A stretch of DNA of 64,000 bases from Brasenia schreberi (Eukaryota; Streptophyta; Magnoliopsida; Nymphaeales; Cabombaceae). Positions 63,351-64,000 of this stretch are shown here, one piece after another. The notes beneath the pieces were generated by a model. The model was not told the DNA's origin. It ran no database searches and saw nothing but the letters and a program-made list of their open reading frames with translations. Made by a program: the position numbers and the translations under genes. The stretch lies in contig JAYKKT010000040.1 of the NCBI GenBank assembly GCA_036023115.1, positions 4,916,001-4,980,000 on the forward strand. Reading direction: 5' to 3'. The first letter of the stretch is position 1; the number at the start of each line of letters is the position of its first letter.

Positions 63351-63765
63351 ATGTAATTGTTCACAGGTTGCTTGCAGCATCACTAGGAATCGCCAAACTG
63401 CCACCAATCTTCCAAGATAGACCCCAACTTACCAGCATTGCTGACAGTAAGTATTGACATTTATTGTTTGGATTTCTACGTGCACCTTTACTTGTAGTGC
63501 TATGGGAATTGCTAATTGAAAGTGTCCGTCTAGATCTAAATTATCGACACCGAAATGTCCAGATGGCAGGTCGTGCATCTGTTGAACTCCACACTCTTGT
63601 CTATTTCAGAAAACGGTGTGCATCTTGGTGCATCTGATGGTTATTTCGAACCTTTTTGTTTTCCTGGATCTCAGTGAGCATTCTTTTCTTGGTTTCAGGC
63701 CCACGGACACAAGCCAGAATAGTCAAAATCCGTGCTAATGGCTTTATCGTATTTGTTCCCAAGTG

Positions 63766-63809
<44 letters not shown>

Positions 63810-64000
63810 GCTTTCTTTTACGTTATGATCCCGAGTACTGGTTGTACTGTTGCTCTATCGTGAATGGTCTTTGCACCTTATTCATTTTCTCGTTTTTGGA
63901 TGGTTTGCTATATCATGCAGTTGTAGACTGTAGTCACTAGTCAGTGGTTCTTACATCTTCCTGTCAATCCACATATCCATGTTTCTAATCACAGAATTAG
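63351..64000 (+). CDS. RRP44A: RRP44/DIS3-like exosome ribonuclease, three internal exons (partial)
   Basis: RRP44/DIS3 is the catalytic 3'-5' exoribonuclease of the RNA exosome. Three phase-compatible exons are visible. 63351-63446 encodes DVIVHRLLAASLGIAKLPPI and FQDRPQLTSIAD. 63534-63617 encodes LNYRHRNVQMAGRASVELHT and LVYFRKR. 63699-63762 encodes RTQARIVKIRANGFIVFVPK. They correspond to the end of the RNB domain and the start of the S1 domain. The donor of the last exon lies just before a CT run at 63769-63807. The gene presumably continues past the window end. No exons for the PIN or main RNB part are seen upstream in 3.6 kb. Either those introns are very long or this is a truncated copy. 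Confidence 0.82.

Noticed and set aside
1..64000. CRISPR arrays, operons, bacterial or phage systems
   Set aside because: The gene structure is eukaryotic; no regularly spaced repeats with unique spacers were seen.

Overview
The window looks like nuclear DNA of a flowering plant. The genes have many small exons with plant-type splice sites. The intergenic DNA is AT-rich and full of TA, CT and CA microsatellites. The gene families are typical plant ones: an MLO protein, a PIN-LIKES auxin carrier, a plant DHHC palmitoyltransferase and an RRP44/DIS3 exosome nuclease. I cannot name the species. Exon models below were assembled by hand from splice sites, reading phase and remembered family sequences.

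Layout. 1-2380: two tail-to-tail fragments of an RTE-clade LINE. 2464-3819 (-): decayed mitochondrial phosphate carrier gene. 4856-6814: microsatellite, a tRNA-type SINE and a remnant of a second non-LTR family. 6815-18823 (-): six-exon GTP-binding/adaptin-binding p34 (AAGAB-like) gene, with LINEs, short derivatives and foldback elements packed into introns 1 and 4. 20622-30639 (-): complete 15-exon MLO gene with a LINE in intron 1. 33846-39764 (-): nine-exon DHHC palmitoyltransferase gene with a frameshift in its last exon. 39765-53385: gene-poor DNA with a hAT-like MITE, a nearly complete LINE (45003-47843) and many compound microsatellites. 53386-59685 (+): ten-exon PIN-LIKES gene. 63351 to the window end (+): three internal exons of an RRP44/DIS3 gene.

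From memory, the order AAGAB - MLO - PILS resembles Arabidopsis At5g65960-At5g65970-At5g65980. The phosphate carrier, MLO8, PILS5 and RRP44A genes are also close together on Arabidopsis chromosome 2 (At2g17270, 17480, 17500, 17510). The window therefore probably holds an old conserved gene block that has been swollen by non-LTR elements. The genes do not form one pathway: they act in vesicle-coat assembly, calmodulin-linked membrane signalling, protein S-acylation, ER auxin homeostasis and RNA decay.

The most interesting non-gene signal is the relation between the full-length RTE LINE (26890-29755) and two short elements (14169-14383 and 17348-17495). Each short element carries the LINE's 5' head joined to its 3' end, and each has its own target-site duplication.
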